The notes: generated from the letters alone by a model not told the origin. A DNA stretch of 64,000 bases from Pseudomonas frederiksbergensis (GCF_001874645.1 NZ_CP017886.1:4640501-4704500), one strand, 5' to 3'. Positions 36,688 through 46,384 are shown, counted from the stretch's first letter. A program made the numbers and translations.

Positions 36688-37370
36688 GGCTCCAGAGGGG
36701 CGACGACCAACAGGCCGGCTTCAAGGCGGATCAGGCGGTGGCAGCGGTGTGCCAGGCGTTCGTCATGGGTCACCAGGACGAGGGTCGTGCCGCTTTCTTT
36801 ATTGAGTTCAAAGAGCAGGTCGCTGATGTGCTCACCGGTGTGCGTGTCGAGGTTGCCGGTGGGCTCATCGGCAAACAGCACGTCGGGTTCGGCGGCAAAT
36901 GCCCGGGCGATCGCCACGCGCTGCTGTTCGCCGCCGGAGAGTTGGCGCGGCGAATGACTCAGGCGTTGGCCCAGACCGACGCGTTGCAGCAGTTCGGTGG
37001 CGCGTTCGCGGGCGTCTTTGCGACCGTCCAGTTCCAGCGGCAACATGACGTTTTCCAGGGCGTTGAGGCTGTCGAGCAGTTGGAACGACTGGAACACAAA
37101 GCCGACATGCTCGGCACGGATGCGTGCGCGTTGGTCCTCATCCAGATTGCTCAGGGCCTGCCCGGCAAGGGTGACTTCGCCGCTGCTGGGCAAGTCGAGA
37201 CCCGCCAGCAAGCCGAGCAGGGTGGATTTGCCGGAGCCGGAACTGCCGACGATGGCCAGGCTGTCGCCCTTGTTCAGTTCCAGGCTGAGTTCGTGCAGGA
37301 TGGTCAGTTCACCTTCCGCGCTGGGAACCACTTTGCTAAGGTTCCGCGCAGTGAGAATGCTTGCGCCCAT
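36684..37370 (-). CDS. ABC transporter ATP-binding protein, YbbA-like
   Basis: A 228-residue ATPase of the LolD/MacB group. Walker A is GSSGSGKSTLLGLLAGLD, the signature is LSGGEQQRVAIARAFA, Walker B is VLFADEPTGNLD, and the H-loop is LVLVTHDERLA. It powers the adjacent YbbP-like permease. Its start lies only ten bases from that of the divergent esterase gene, and no purine-rich ribosome-binding site precedes it on the minus strand. Confidence 0.93.
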   Translation of the reverse strand: MGASILTARNLSKVVPSAEGELTILHELSLELNKGDSLAIVGSSGSGKSTLLGLLAGLDLPSSGEVTLAGQALSNLDEDQRARIRAEHVGFVFQSFQLLDSLNALENVMLPLELDGRKDARERATELLQRVGLGQRLSHSPRQLSGGEQQRVAIARAFAAEPDVLFADEPTGNLDTHTGEHISDLLFELNKESGTTLVLVTHDERLAHRCHRLIRLEAGLLVVAPLEP

Positions 37371-37380
37371 GGAGAGTCCG

Positions 37381-37986
37381 ATGCGTGTGTGGTTTTTGAG
37401 TGCTGGCCTGGCCTTGATATGCATGGCCCAGAACGCAGCGGCGGGTACAGTCCTGATCGTTGGCGATAGTATCAGCGCGGCTTTCGGCCTGGATACCCGG
37501 CAAGGGTGGGTGTCGTTGCTCGAGCAGCGGCTCAAGCACGAAGGTTTCACCGATACGGTGGTTAACGCGTCCATCAGTGGCGACACCAGTGCCGGCGGCC
37601 AGGCACGCCTGCCGGCGCTGCTTGTAGAGCATAAGCCTGCGGTGGTGATTCTCGAGTTGGGGGGCAACGACGGGCTGCGTGGATTGCTGCCAACGCAATT
37701 GCAACAAAATCTTGCGTCGATGATCGACAACGCCAAGGCCAGCGGTGCCAAGGTGTTGCTGCTCGGTATGCAACTGCCACCCAATTATGGGGTGCGTTAC
37801 ACCGAAGCTTTCGCGAAGGTCTACAGCGATCTGGCCGATGAGAAAAAAATCCCGTGGGTACCGTTTTTTCTTCAGGGAGTCGGCGGGAATCCCGAGCTGA
37901 TGCAAGCCGATGGCATTCACCCGGCTGTCGTGGCCCAGGGCAAGTTGCTGGAAAATGTCTGGCCTACACTAAAACCGCTGCTATGA
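37381..37986 (+). CDS. tesA: Arylesterase / lysophospholipase TesA (SGNH hydrolase)
   Basis: A 201-residue periplasmic enzyme. The signal peptide MRVWFLSAGLALICMAQNAA is followed by block I VGDSISAAFG (Ser30), block III LELGGNDGLRG and block V DGIHPAVVAQ (Asp and His of the triad). TesA hydrolyses acyl-CoAs, lysophospholipids and aryl esters. GGAGAG directly precedes the ATG. The divergent ybbA-ybbP pair is the usual neighbour of tesA in gammaproteobacteria. Confidence 0.94.
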   Translation: MRVWFLSAGLALICMAQNAAAGTVLIVGDSISAAFGLDTRQGWVSLLEQRLKHEGFTDTVVNASISGDTSAGGQARLPALLVEHKPAVVILELGGNDGLRGLLPTQLQQNLASMIDNAKASGAKVLLLGMQLPPNYGVRYTEAFAKVYSDLADEKKIPWVPFFLQGVGGNPELMQADGIHPAVVAQGKLLENVWPTLKPLL

Positions 37987-38044
37987 CGCTTTTCTAGCGG
38001 CAGTCTTTCGGCTAATGTGGCGCCCCCCTGATTTGGAGCCCCCG

Positions 38045-38338
38045 ATGCCGCGTCCTGCCTGGTCCCTGTTTGCCTACCAACTGATCGAGCCTGACGAACA
38101 GCTGGATCTGTTTGCCTGCCAGGAAGTCCGGGTGCATCTGGTGACGCGTCAACTGGAGTTGGGCGGCTCGGCCGACCGTACCTTGTGCGGCACGTTGCTG
38201 CCTGCGCAACCGCGCTGGTCGAGCGTCGACCGGACAGTGTTTCAGGACCAGCGGCTGTGCTCGCTGTGTCGGGCGATCCTCGAATCGCAGAAGCGCGGTA
38301 CGTCACCCATCTGGCCAGAGTTGCGTTTCGAGCTCTAG
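38045..38338 (+). CDS. Conserved hypothetical protein with CxxC
   Basis: A 97-residue soluble protein with no signal peptide. It carries four cysteines, including LFACQE and the pair in RLCSLCRAI near the C-terminus, which could bind a metal. GGAG (38036-38039) precedes the ATG at 38045. The family is not recognised; a REP arm follows the stop. Confidence 0.6.
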   Translation: MPRPAWSLFAYQLIEPDEQLDLFACQEVRVHLVTRQLELGGSADRTLCGTLLPAQPRWSSVDRTVFQDQRLCSLCRAILESQKRGTSPIWPELRFEL

Positions 38339-38342
38339 AAAA

Positions 38343-38375
38343 TCAAAAGATCGCAGCCTTCGGCAGCTCTTACAG
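38343..38375. repeat. Single REP arm
   Basis: CAAAAGATCGCAGCCTTCGG continues into CAGCTCTTACAGG. It is one arm of the local family, without an inverted partner nearby. Confidence 0.75.
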
Positions 38376-38467
38376 GACAGTCCATCGACCCGGCTCCCCG
38401 AATCCAGGGGCGTCGGTGTACAATCTCGCTCCTAAACCCTCAGTTGATCATGCGAAGGATGTTCCGG

Positions 38468-39436
38468 ATGTTGCCGCGCTTTCCTGCCGTCACCCGCTGC
38501 TTGTCTCTTGCCGCCTTGTGTGTGGCGGGTCCTGTTGCAGCTTTGGAGTTGCCTTTACCGCCACCGGGCGAAGATATTGTCGGTCAGGTGCAAACAGTCA
38601 AAGCCAAGTACGAAGACACCTTTGCTGACCTGGGTACCACCTATGATCTGGGCTACCTGGAAATGGTCGCCGCCAACCCGGGTGTCGATCCGTGGTTGCC
38701 AGGTGCTGGCACCGAAGTCGTGCTGCCAACGCGTTTCATCCTGCCACCTGGCCCGCGTGAAGGCATTGTGATCAACCTGGCCGAGTATCGCCTCTACTAT
38801 TACCCGAAAGGCCGGAACGTGGTGTACACCTTCCCTCTGGGTATCGGTCGTGAGGGCTGGGGCTCGCCAATCGCCCACACCAGTATCACTGCCAAAACAC
38901 CGAACCCGACCTGGACCCCTCCAGCCTCGATCAAGGCCGAGCACGCAGCCGATGGCGATCCACTGCCAAATGTCGTGCCCGCCGGTCCGGACAACCCTCT
39001 GGGGCCGTTCAAGTTCACGTTGGGCACCCCGGGCTACCTGATTCACGGTTCGAACAAGAAGTTCGGCATCGGCATGCGTACCAGCCATGGCTGCTTCCGC
39101 ATGTTCAACAACAACGTGCTCGAAATGGCCGGCATGGTACCGGTGGGAACGTCGGTGCGGATCCTCAACGACCCGTACAAGATCGGCATGAGTGGTGGCA
39201 AGGTTTACCTGGAAGCGCATACGCCGCTGGACGACAACGGCAACCCGTCGGTGGTCGACAAGCACACCGCGGTGATCAACGCTTTGCTCAAGCGTGACGA
39301 TCTGGCCAAGAACTTGCGCATGAACTGGGATGTAGTGCGCGACGTGGTCGCCGCTGAAGATGGCTTGCCGGTGGAAATCGCCGTACCGAATACCTCCGCG
39401 CCGATCGCCTCCAGCGCCCCGATCGACCTGCAGTAA
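38468..39436 (+). CDS. L,D-transpeptidase (YkuD domain)
   Basis: A periplasmic enzyme of about 322 residues with a signal peptide (CLSLAALCVAGPVAALELPL). A short LysM-like region (TTYDLGYLEMVAANPGVDPW, LPGAGTEVVLP) precedes the YkuD catalytic domain. The active-site motif is YLIHGSNKKFGIGMRTSHGC with Cys as the nucleophile, followed by FRM. Such enzymes cross-link peptidoglycan or attach lipoproteins to it. AAGGA favours the ATG at 38468, but in-frame ATGs at 38450 and 38459 are possible. OprI, a known type of peptidoglycan-linked lipoprotein, is encoded next to it on the other strand. Confidence 0.9.
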   Translation: MLPRFPAVTRCLSLAALCVAGPVAALELPLPPPGEDIVGQVQTVKAKYEDTFADLGTTYDLGYLEMVAANPGVDPWLPGAGTEVVLPTRFILPPGPREGIVINLAEYRLYYYPKGRNVVYTFPLGIGREGWGSPIAHTSITAKTPNPTWTPPASIKAEHAADGDPLPNVVPAGPDNPLGPFKFTLGTPGYLIHGSNKKFGIGMRTSHGCFRMFNNNVLEMAGMVPVGTSVRILNDPYKIGMSGGKVYLEAHTPLDDNGNPSVVDKHTAVINALLKRDDLAKNLRMNWDVVRDVVAAEDGLPVEIAVPNTSAPIASSAPIDLQ

Positions 39437-39450
39437 TCGCTTCAAACGCA

Positions 39451-39483
39451 CCGCCGAGGCTTCGCAGCTTCGGCGGTTTTTTA
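39451..39483 (+). terminator. Terminator of the L,D-transpeptidase gene
   Basis: CCGCCGA and TCGGCGG arms (39451-39457, 39470-39476) with an inner partly paired loop are followed by TTTTTTATT. Confidence 0.88.
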
Positions 39484-39507
39484 TTGCCCTCAGCAAAATC
39501 CGGGCAA

Positions 39508-39538
39508 TAAAAAAGCCGACCCATAAATGGGTCGGCTT
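39508..39538 (-). terminator. Terminator of oprI
   Basis: AAGCCGACCCA (39513-39523) and TGGGTCGGCTT (39528-39538) enclose a 4-base loop. On the minus strand the hairpin is followed by TTTTTATT. Confidence 0.92.
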
Positions 39539-39559
39539 GATAACAATCCCGAAGGACTA

Positions 39560-39811
39560 TTACTTGCGGCTAGCTTTGTCCAGCATGCGCAGAGCACGCT
39601 CGTTAGCTTCGTCAGCAGTCTGTTGTGCTTTTTGAGCAGCAGCCAGAGCTTCATCAGCTTTACGGTAAGCTTCGTCTGCACGAGCCTGGGAGCGAGCTGC
39701 TGCGTCTTCAGTAGCGGTCAGACGTGCTTCGGTTTCTTTCGATACGCTGCTGCAACCGGTAGCCAGAACTGCGGCCAGAGCCAGAGCAGAGAATTTCAGA
39801 ACGTTGTTCAT
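39560..39811 (-). CDS. oprI: Major outer membrane lipoprotein OprI
   Basis: An 83-residue lipoprotein: [20 protein letters not shown] ends at the lipobox cysteine (residue 20). The mature part is one long coiled coil with alanine-rich heptads ([20 protein letters not shown]) ending LDKASRK, whose terminal Lys can be linked to peptidoglycan in Lpp-type proteins. AAGGGG precedes the ATG. It has its own promoter and terminator, as expected for a very abundant monocistronic message. Confidence 0.97.
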   Translation of the reverse strand: MNNVLKFSALALAAVLATGCSSVSKETEARLTATEDAAARSQARADEAYRKADEALAAAQKAQQTADEANERALRMLDKASRK

Positions 39812-39878
39812 CGTGTTCCCCTTCAAGGACTTTCTATTAAGTAGCTGTCTCCTCAGAGTGAGGAAATAGCCGGCATAC

Positions 39879-39906
39879 ATACTACCCATTACTTGTAGTA
39901 AGTAAA
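39879..39906 (-). promoter_or_regulatory. oprI promoter
   Basis: Read on the minus strand: TTTACT (-35, 39906-39901), a 16-base spacer and TAGTAT (-10, 39884-39879). Predicted transcription starts near 39872, leaving a 5' leader of about 60 bases. Confidence 0.6.
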
Positions 39907-40446
39907 CTGACGTAGCGCAAGAAGCAAAAAAAATTGTAGGCGCGGAATCTTTTTCGAGCAACTTTTAATCGCGCTGTATAAAAAGTATGCAGCTGGGAAG
40001 CCCGTCCTGAGCGACCTGCTTGTAACGCTGGCTGACGCTTGGGGCTGTTTCGGACTCTAGAGCTAAAGTCGCTGTATATTGATTCGTCTACACTTTTGTT
40101 CAGGATTTGCGGAGCAGCTCACGCCTCTTTGTGCATGTAAAGGTGACTTTAACAAGCCAGGCTCGTCTTAAGTCTCAACATCCGGCAATGTTCAGGCTAT
40201 CGACCAGGGGAGATGTTCGGTCGAGCCGCCGCTACGTGCCCTGCGCTGAACCCGCGCAATCGACGTGATGACAAGTGCGCCTTGAGCATTTCTGCTTTTG
40301 GTGCCTACTATTTGATACGTGTCCGGTTGCGCGAGATCGGTGCAGTTTTTCTCGGTGTCCAAGCAGGCACGGGGTGGCGTAGAGGTTCCTTCGCCGGAAA
40401 AACATCGGTAAGGTAGGGGTCAGTTCAAGACCCGCGAGGAGTAGTG
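39907..40446. other. 540-base gene-poor region
   Basis: It lies between the divergent oprI and acetyltransferase genes. One 67-codon open frame (40213-40416) lacks a domain and a good ribosome-binding site. GCGAGGAG (40433-40440) serves the acetyltransferase gene. The region is longer than two promoters need, so a small RNA or long leader is possible, but I recognise none. Confidence 0.5.
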
Positions 40447-40728
40447 ATGAGCGAGGCGTTGTCCATCCACCATGACCAGGCTGGTCATCAGTTCGAGACC
40501 AATGTGGACGGTCATCGTGCCTACCTGACCTATATGGATCTGGGGAAACAGACCTTGGATATCTATCGTACTTTCGTGCCCAACGCGCTGCGTGGTCGCG
40601 GCATTGCGGCGGCGTTGACCGAACAGGCGCTGCAGTACGCTGAGGAAATGGGCTACACAGTCATTCCGTCATGCTCCTACGTGGAGCGCTACATGGAACG
40701 TCACCAGCGGCATGCGGCCAAGCTTTGA
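40447..40728 (+). CDS. GNAT-family N-acetyltransferase, YjdJ-like
   Basis: A 93-residue minimal GNAT protein. The acetyl-CoA-binding loop VPNALRGRGIAAALTEQALQ is followed by GYTVIPSCSYVERYMERHQR, which is typical of the small Acetyltransf_CG group. No substrate can be inferred. The start ATG follows GAGGAG. It shares a bidirectional terminator with the DAHP synthase gene. Confidence 0.88.
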   Translation: MSEALSIHHDQAGHQFETNVDGHRAYLTYMDLGKQTLDIYRTFVPNALRGRGIAAALTEQALQYAEEMGYTVIPSCSYVERYMERHQRHAAKL

Positions 40729-40745
40729 TCAGGATCACCGAATAA

Positions 40746-40775
40746 AAAAACGCCGGGCTAAGCCCGGCGTTTTTG
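40746..40775. terminator. Bidirectional terminator
   Basis: AACGCCGGGCT and AGCCCGGCGTT form a GC-rich stem flanked by an A run on the left and a T run on the right, so it can end both convergent transcripts. Confidence 0.93.
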
Positions 40776-40791
40776 TGTGCGCTGAACGCGA

Positions 40792-41868
40792 TCAGGTGCG
40801 TTGACGTTTCGGCAGCACATCCTTGAGTTTGGCGTGCATGCTGCGCAAGGTGTTTTCGGTGGCTGACCAATCGATGCAGGCATCGGTGATCGACACGCCG
40901 TATTGCAGCTCGGCGAGGTCTTTCGGAATCGCCTGGCAACCCCAGTTCAAATGGCTTTCGACCATCAGACCGATGATCGATTGGTTGCCTTCGAGGATCT
41001 GGTTGGCCACGTTCTCCATCACCAGAGGTTGCAGCGCCGGGTCCTTGTTGGAGTTGGCGTGGCTGCAATCTACCATGATGTTCGGCTTGATCTTCGCCTT
41101 GTTCAGCGCTTGCTCGCAGAGCGCGACGCTGACCGAATCGTAGTTCGGTTTGCCGTTACCGCCGCGCAGAACTACGTGACCGTAGGCATTGCCCTTGGTG
41201 GTGACGATCGACACGCCACCTTCCTGATTGATCCCCAGAAAGCGGTGTGGGCTGGAAACCGATTGCAGCGCGTTGATGGCAACCGTCAGGCCACCGTCGG
41301 TGCCGTTCTTGAAGCCGACTGCCGAGGAAAGGCCCGAAGCCATTTCACGGTGCGTCTGGGATTCGGTGGTGCGCGCGCCAATCGCCGACCAGCTGATCAG
41401 GTCTTGCAGGTACTGTGGCGAGATCGGGTCAAGGGCTTCGGTTGCCGTCGGCAGGCCCATCTCGGCCAGGTCCAGCAGCAACTGACGACCAATGTGCAAG
41501 CCGTCCTGAATCTTGAATGAGTCATCCAGGTACGGGTCGTTGATCAGGCCTTTCCAGCCGACGGTGGTACGTGGCTTCTCGAAATAGACCCGCATGACCA
41601 GATACAGGGTATCGGACACTTCAGCGGCGAGTACCTTGAGGCGCTCGGCATATTCGTGTGCAGCCTTGATGTCGTGGATCGAGCAAGGCCCGATAACGAC
41701 GAACAGGCGGTGGTCGGTGCCATCCAGGATATTGCGAATCACTTCGCGGCCCTTGGTCACGGTGCGCAGGGCAGCATCGCTCAGAGGGATATCACGCTTG
41801 AGCTGGTCAGGAGTGATCAGCGTCTCGTTGGAGGCGACGTTTAGGTCATTGATCGGTAAATCAGCCAT
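40792..41868 (-). CDS. 3-deoxy-7-phosphoheptulonate synthase, class I
   Basis: A 358-residue DAHP synthase of the AroF/G/H type. Conserved stretches include FVVIGPCSIHD, VMRVYFEKPRTTVGWKGLIN, ARTTESQTHREMASGLS, GFKNGTDG, NIMVDCSHANSNKD and GYSITD-like GVSITDACIDWSAT. It condenses PEP and erythrose 4-phosphate in the first step of the shikimate pathway. Which amino acid feeds back on it cannot be told from what I see. A second, unrelated class II enzyme is encoded at 53847-55193. Confidence 0.94.
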   Translation of the reverse strand: MADLPINDLNVASNETLITPDQLKRDIPLSDAALRTVTKGREVIRNILDGTDHRLFVVIGPCSIHDIKAAHEYAERLKVLAAEVSDTLYLVMRVYFEKPRTTVGWKGLINDPYLDDSFKIQDGLHIGRQLLLDLAEMGLPTATEALDPISPQYLQDLISWSAIGARTTESQTHREMASGLSSAVGFKNGTDGGLTVAINALQSVSSPHRFLGINQEGGVSIVTTKGNAYGHVVLRGGNGKPNYDSVSVALCEQALNKAKIKPNIMVDCSHANSNKDPALQPLVMENVANQILEGNQSIIGLMVESHLNWGCQAIPKDLAELQYGVSITDACIDWSATENTLRSMHAKLKDVLPKRQRT

Positions 41869-42000
41869 CGTGTTACTCGTCAGGTCACGGGTGCCGGCCG
41901 CCAGCGATCCCCGCGCGGCGGAGCACAGCATGATTTAAGCGCAGCGGGGAGCCGAACCTTAGCGCGTTACGCGGTGGCTCGACAATGGGCAGGCGCGGGT

Positions 42001-42444
42001 TTAATCCAGCGCTGGCTGCGCGAAAGCCTGTCGAACGGTCTCGTGGGAGTACTCGGTGGCATGTTGGTCGAGCCATTTCAGGGCCAGCGCCTCGACACCT
42101 TGTTGTTCGGCCTGGGGCTTTTGCTGGCGGCAATAACGTTCAATCTGGCAGACCTGCTCGCCCATCCGCGCTTTAAACAGGGTCTGCTCGTCGATGAAGG
42201 CGATGCCAACCAGATAACCGTGCTTTCGTCGCAGACACCAGGCCACATAGCCCAGATAACAGACATTTTCGCTCAGGGTTGGCATTCGCACTTCCAGTGC
42301 CGTTCCTTTGCGCCAGGCGCGGTGGTAATTGCAAGCCACGCCTCCGAGACTGATAGTGTGCAGCTCTTGCCGAGAAATGCACTGATGCTTGCGCAACGTT
42401 AACTCGACAGGCACATCGTCAGGATGAGGAATAAAACGCCCCAT
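42001..42444 (-). CDS. PilZ domain-containing protein
   Basis: A 147-residue protein. DVPVELTLRKHQCISRQELH, ISLGGVACNYHRAW and KGTALEVRMPTL match the PilZ beta-barrel, with the N-terminal strand and a DxSxxG-like turn (TISLGG). The RxxxR c-di-GMP motif is not clear, so binding is uncertain. The C-terminal part is helical (VEALALKWLDQHATEY). Its start codon overlaps that of the divergent gene. Confidence 0.78.
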   Translation of the reverse strand: MGRFIPHPDDVPVELTLRKHQCISRQELHTISLGGVACNYHRAWRKGTALEVRMPTLSENVCYLGYVAWCLRRKHGYLVGIAFIDEQTLFKARMGEQVCQIERYCRQQKPQAEQQGVEALALKWLDQHATEYSHETVRQAFAQPALD

Positions 42445-42829
42445 GAACACAGACTCCAAGTGTCGATCACTCGACAGTGTTTCACCCAGTATAGTGGTCG
42501 AATGCGAGCTGACTGATTTCGATGCCGACCAGCGGTTATTGGCGATGAGTGGTGTGTCTCTGGTGATTTTCACCAGTGTCGGCTGTTCCGGTTGCCGCTG
42601 GGCGCGCCAGCAGTTGCCGGAACTGGACCTTGATGTCGACCGGCTGTGCTGGGTCGACGCAGGGAACAACGGTGGCGTGGTAGAGCGTTATCAGGTCTTT
42701 CATTTGCCCGCGCTGTTTGTCGTGCGCGATGGCGAGTTTTATGGGGCGCTACAGTCGCGCCTGGCCCGCACCGAACTGAATGCTGCGCTGGGGCAGGCGC
42801 TGAGTCGACATCCAGAGGAGTTGCCATGA
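42443..42829 (+). CDS. Thioredoxin-like protein
   Basis: A 128-residue thioredoxin-fold protein with SLVIFTSVGCSGCRWARQQL as the redox site (CSGC) and the cis-proline region FHLPALFVVRDGEFYGAL. The start ATG at 42443 overlaps the start codon of the PilZ gene on the other strand; an internal in-frame ATG at 42545 is a possible alternative. Its stop overlaps the start of the next gene (ATGA). Confidence 0.78.
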   Translation: MNTDSKCRSLDSVSPSIVVECELTDFDADQRLLAMSGVSLVIFTSVGCSGCRWARQQLPELDLDVDRLCWVDAGNNGGVVERYQVFHLPALFVVRDGEFYGALQSRLARTELNAALGQALSRHPEELP

Positions 42830-43800
42830 CGGATACAGCAGTTAAAAAGCCGAGAGTCGGCATTGTCGGCACCGGGGCGATCGGTGGCTTTTACGGCGTG
42901 ATGCTGGCGCGGGCCGGGTTCGATGTGCACTTTCTGTTGCGCAGCGAGTTTTCAGCGGTCGCCGAGCGCGGCCTGCAACTCCACAGCGCGCCCTATGGCG
43001 CGTTGACCTTGAATCCGGTTCAGGCGTATTCGTCGGCCGACGATATGCCGCTGTGCGACTGGTTGCTGGTCGGCGCGAAAACCACCAGTAACGCCAAGCT
43101 TGCACCGGCAATCATCAAGGCTGCGGCGCCGGGGGCGAAGGTTCTGCTGCTGCAAAATGGTCTGGATGTCGAAGATTGCCTGCGTGATCTGTTGCCTGAC
43201 TCACTGCACTTGCTGGGCGGGTTGTGTTTTATCTGTGTGCATCGCGCGGGGCCCGGAGTGATCGAGCATCAGGCGCTCGGTGCAGTGAACGTGGGTTATC
43301 ACAGTGGGCCGGCGCTCGATGACGAGGCGGCGCGTCAGGCGATTGTCGAGCAAGGGGCGGGGCTGTTTCGTACCGCCGGTCTTGATTCTCAGGCGATGGC
43401 CAACCTTCAGCAGGCGCGCTGGCAAAAACTGGTCTGGAATATTCCGTACAACGGTTTATCGGTCTTGCTCGACGCGAGCACGACGCCGCTGATGGCCGAT
43501 GACAGCAGTCGCGAACTGATTCAGGCATTGATGGCGGAAGTGGTGCAAGGCGCACTGGCGTGTGGCCACAGCATGCCGCCGGGGTATGCCGAGCATCTGT
43601 TCAAGGTCACCGAAAAAATGCCCGACTACTGGCCGAGCATGTACCACGACTACCAGCATAAACGGCCGCTGGAACTGGCAGCGATTTACGCCAGGCCATT
43701 GGCAGCAGCCAAGGTCGCCGGTTGTGAGTTGCCGAAAATCGAGGCCTTGTATCAAGCCCTGAGTTTTGTCGATCGGCGTAACACCTGTCTGGGGGAGTGA
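42826..43800 (+). CDS. 2-dehydropantoate 2-reductase-like (ApbA/PanE family)
   Basis: A 324-residue NADPH-dependent reductase: VGIVGTGAIGGFYGVMLARA (Rossmann glycine motif, about 11-30), LLVGAKTTSNAKLAP, VLLLQNGLDVE, and WQKLVWNIPYNGLSVLL with the family lysine. Closing helices contain PSMYHDYQHKRPLELAAIY. It overlaps the thioredoxin-like gene by four bases and is followed closely by a 5'-nucleotidase. Several paralogues of this family exist in pseudomonads, so a role in pantothenate synthesis is not certain. Confidence 0.85.
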   Translation: MTDTAVKKPRVGIVGTGAIGGFYGVMLARAGFDVHFLLRSEFSAVAERGLQLHSAPYGALTLNPVQAYSSADDMPLCDWLLVGAKTTSNAKLAPAIIKAAAPGAKVLLLQNGLDVEDCLRDLLPDSLHLLGGLCFICVHRAGPGVIEHQALGAVNVGYHSGPALDDEAARQAIVEQGAGLFRTAGLDSQAMANLQQARWQKLVWNIPYNGLSVLLDASTTPLMADDSSRELIQALMAEVVQGALACGHSMPPGYAEHLFKVTEKMPDYWPSMYHDYQHKRPLELAAIYARPLAAAKVAGCELPKIEALYQALSFVDRRNTCLGE

Positions 43801-43801
43801 A

Positions 43802-44707
43802 ATGGCAAAAGGGATAGGCGACAAACTGGTGCTGGCGATTTCTTCGCGGGCGCTGTTCGACCTGAGCGACAGTCACAAGGTGTATCTGGCGAGCGGCGTC
43901 GAGGCTTATCGGCAATATCAGATCGAGCACGAAGAGGAAATCCTCGAGCCGGGTGATGCGTTCCCTCTGGTGCAAAAACTGTTGAACCTCAATACCCGCC
44001 TCGGCCGGGCGCGGGTCGAGGTGGTGCTGGTGTCGCGTAATAGCGCGGACACCGGCTTGCGCGTCTTCAACTCGATTCACCATTACGGTCTGGCGATTTC
44101 CCGCGCGGCGTTTGTCGGCGGGCGCAGTCCGTATCCGTACCTGAAGGCCTTCGGCTGCGATCTGTTTCTCTCCACTCACGCCGATGATGTGCGCAGTGCG
44201 CTCGACGCCGGTTTTGCCGCGGCGACGATTCTGTCGGGGGGCGCGAGCCGTGCCGCCAGCGAAGAGTTGCGCATTGCCTTCGATGGTGACGCCGTGCTGT
44301 TTTCCGATGAGTCGGAGCGGGTGTATCAGTCGGACGGTCTCGAAGCCTTTCAGGCCAGCGAACGTGAAGCCGCGCGCGAGCCGTTGCGCGGTGGTCCTTT
44401 CAAGGGCTTTCTGGCAGCGCTCAATTTGTTGCAGCGCGAGTTTCCTGATGACAGTTGCCCGATCCGCACAGCACTGGTGACCGCGCGTTCGGCGCCGGCT
44501 CACGAGCGGGTCATTCGTACCTTGCGCGAGTGGGATATTCGACTCGACGAATCGCTGTTTCTCGGCGGGTTGGCCAAGTCTGCATTTCTCGAAGCCTTCG
44601 CCGCCGACGTGTTTTTCGACGACCAGGCGGGCCACTGCGAGTTGGCCCGTGAGGTGGTCGCCACCGGTCACGTCCCTCATGGCATCAGCAATGAGCTGAA
44701 GGTTTAA
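43802..44707 (+). CDS. 5'-nucleotidase (cytosolic cN-I-like)
   Basis: A 301-residue protein of the NT5C1-like family: LVLAISSRALFDLSDSHKVY at the start (Asp motif), VEVVLVSRNSADTGLRVFNS, AAFVGGRSPYPYLKAF, and near the C-terminus LFLGGLAKSAFLEAFAADVF then FDDQAGH. These carry the HAD-type catalytic residues. It would dephosphorylate nucleoside monophosphates in the cytoplasm. GGGGGAGTGA precedes the ATG one base after the previous stop. Confidence 0.88.
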   Translation: MAKGIGDKLVLAISSRALFDLSDSHKVYLASGVEAYRQYQIEHEEEILEPGDAFPLVQKLLNLNTRLGRARVEVVLVSRNSADTGLRVFNSIHHYGLAISRAAFVGGRSPYPYLKAFGCDLFLSTHADDVRSALDAGFAAATILSGGASRAASEELRIAFDGDAVLFSDESERVYQSDGLEAFQASEREAAREPLRGGPFKGFLAALNLLQREFPDDSCPIRTALVTARSAPAHERVIRTLREWDIRLDESLFLGGLAKSAFLEAFAADVFFDDQAGHCELAREVVATGHVPHGISNELKV

Positions 44708-44790
44708 GCCCAGCGGCGCAGGACGTCGTACTCGCTGTGGCACTGCTAAGCTGAATCAATCTCCGCCATCCTGGCATTCGAGGAGGTCAC

Positions 44791-45291
44791 ATGATTCGTT
44801 CGATGCTGTACGCCACTGACCTCGGTCTGTACGCACCCTTTGTGATGCAGCATGCATTGGCATTGGCTCGAACATTTCAAGCCGATCTGTATGTGGTACA
44901 CGCGGTTGAACCCATGGGGCTTTTTGCCGAATCGGTGTTGCAGAGCTATCTCGACGAGCAAGCCTTGAATGAATTTCACAGCCAGGGTTTGAACACGGTG
45001 ATGGCCAATATCGAGCAGCGGGTATTCGACAGCTTCCGTGAGGAATTGGGGGAGGGGCAGCAGGATCTGGCGCTGATTCAATCGGTCAGAGTGTTTCAGG
45101 GCGATCCGTCGCAGGTCATTCTTGATCAGGCACAGAAACTCTCGGTGGATTTGTTGATCCTGGGAAGTCACAGCCATGGGGCCGGCGGAGAAACACCGTT
45201 GGGACGGACCGCTGCGCGCGTGCTGCAGTTATCGCAGGTGCCGGTTTACCTGGTGCCATTGTCGCAGCGTCGGCGTCACGGAGATATTTAA
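44791..45291 (+). CDS. Universal stress protein (UspA family)
   Basis: A 166-residue protein with the UspA alpha/beta fold: MLYATDLGLYAPFVMQHALA at the start, LYVVHAVEPMG, and the ATP-binding motif ILGSHSHGAGGETPLGRTAA. The G-x2-G-x9-G-S/T pattern is partly kept. GAGGAGG precedes the ATG. It lies just upstream of cysB but with its own reading unit. Confidence 0.9.
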   Translation: MIRSMLYATDLGLYAPFVMQHALALARTFQADLYVVHAVEPMGLFAESVLQSYLDEQALNEFHSQGLNTVMANIEQRVFDSFREELGEGQQDLALIQSVRVFQGDPSQVILDQAQKLSVDLLILGSHSHGAGGETPLGRTAARVLQLSQVPVYLVPLSQRRRHGDI

Positions 45292-45395
45292 GGCGCGAAT
45301 GCTGGCCTTTTGATGAAAAAGTTCTAGATTTATTCTTCAAACCATTAATATAGTTATATGCCGTCGCTAATGCCCGTGGCGTCTATCTGCTTTGA

Positions 45396-46379
<984 letters not shown>

Positions 46380-46384
46380 GTCGA

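Noticed and set aside
40213..40416. A 67-codon open frame upstream of the acetyltransferase gene
   Set aside because: No ribosome-binding site, no domain, and composition like noncoding DNA.
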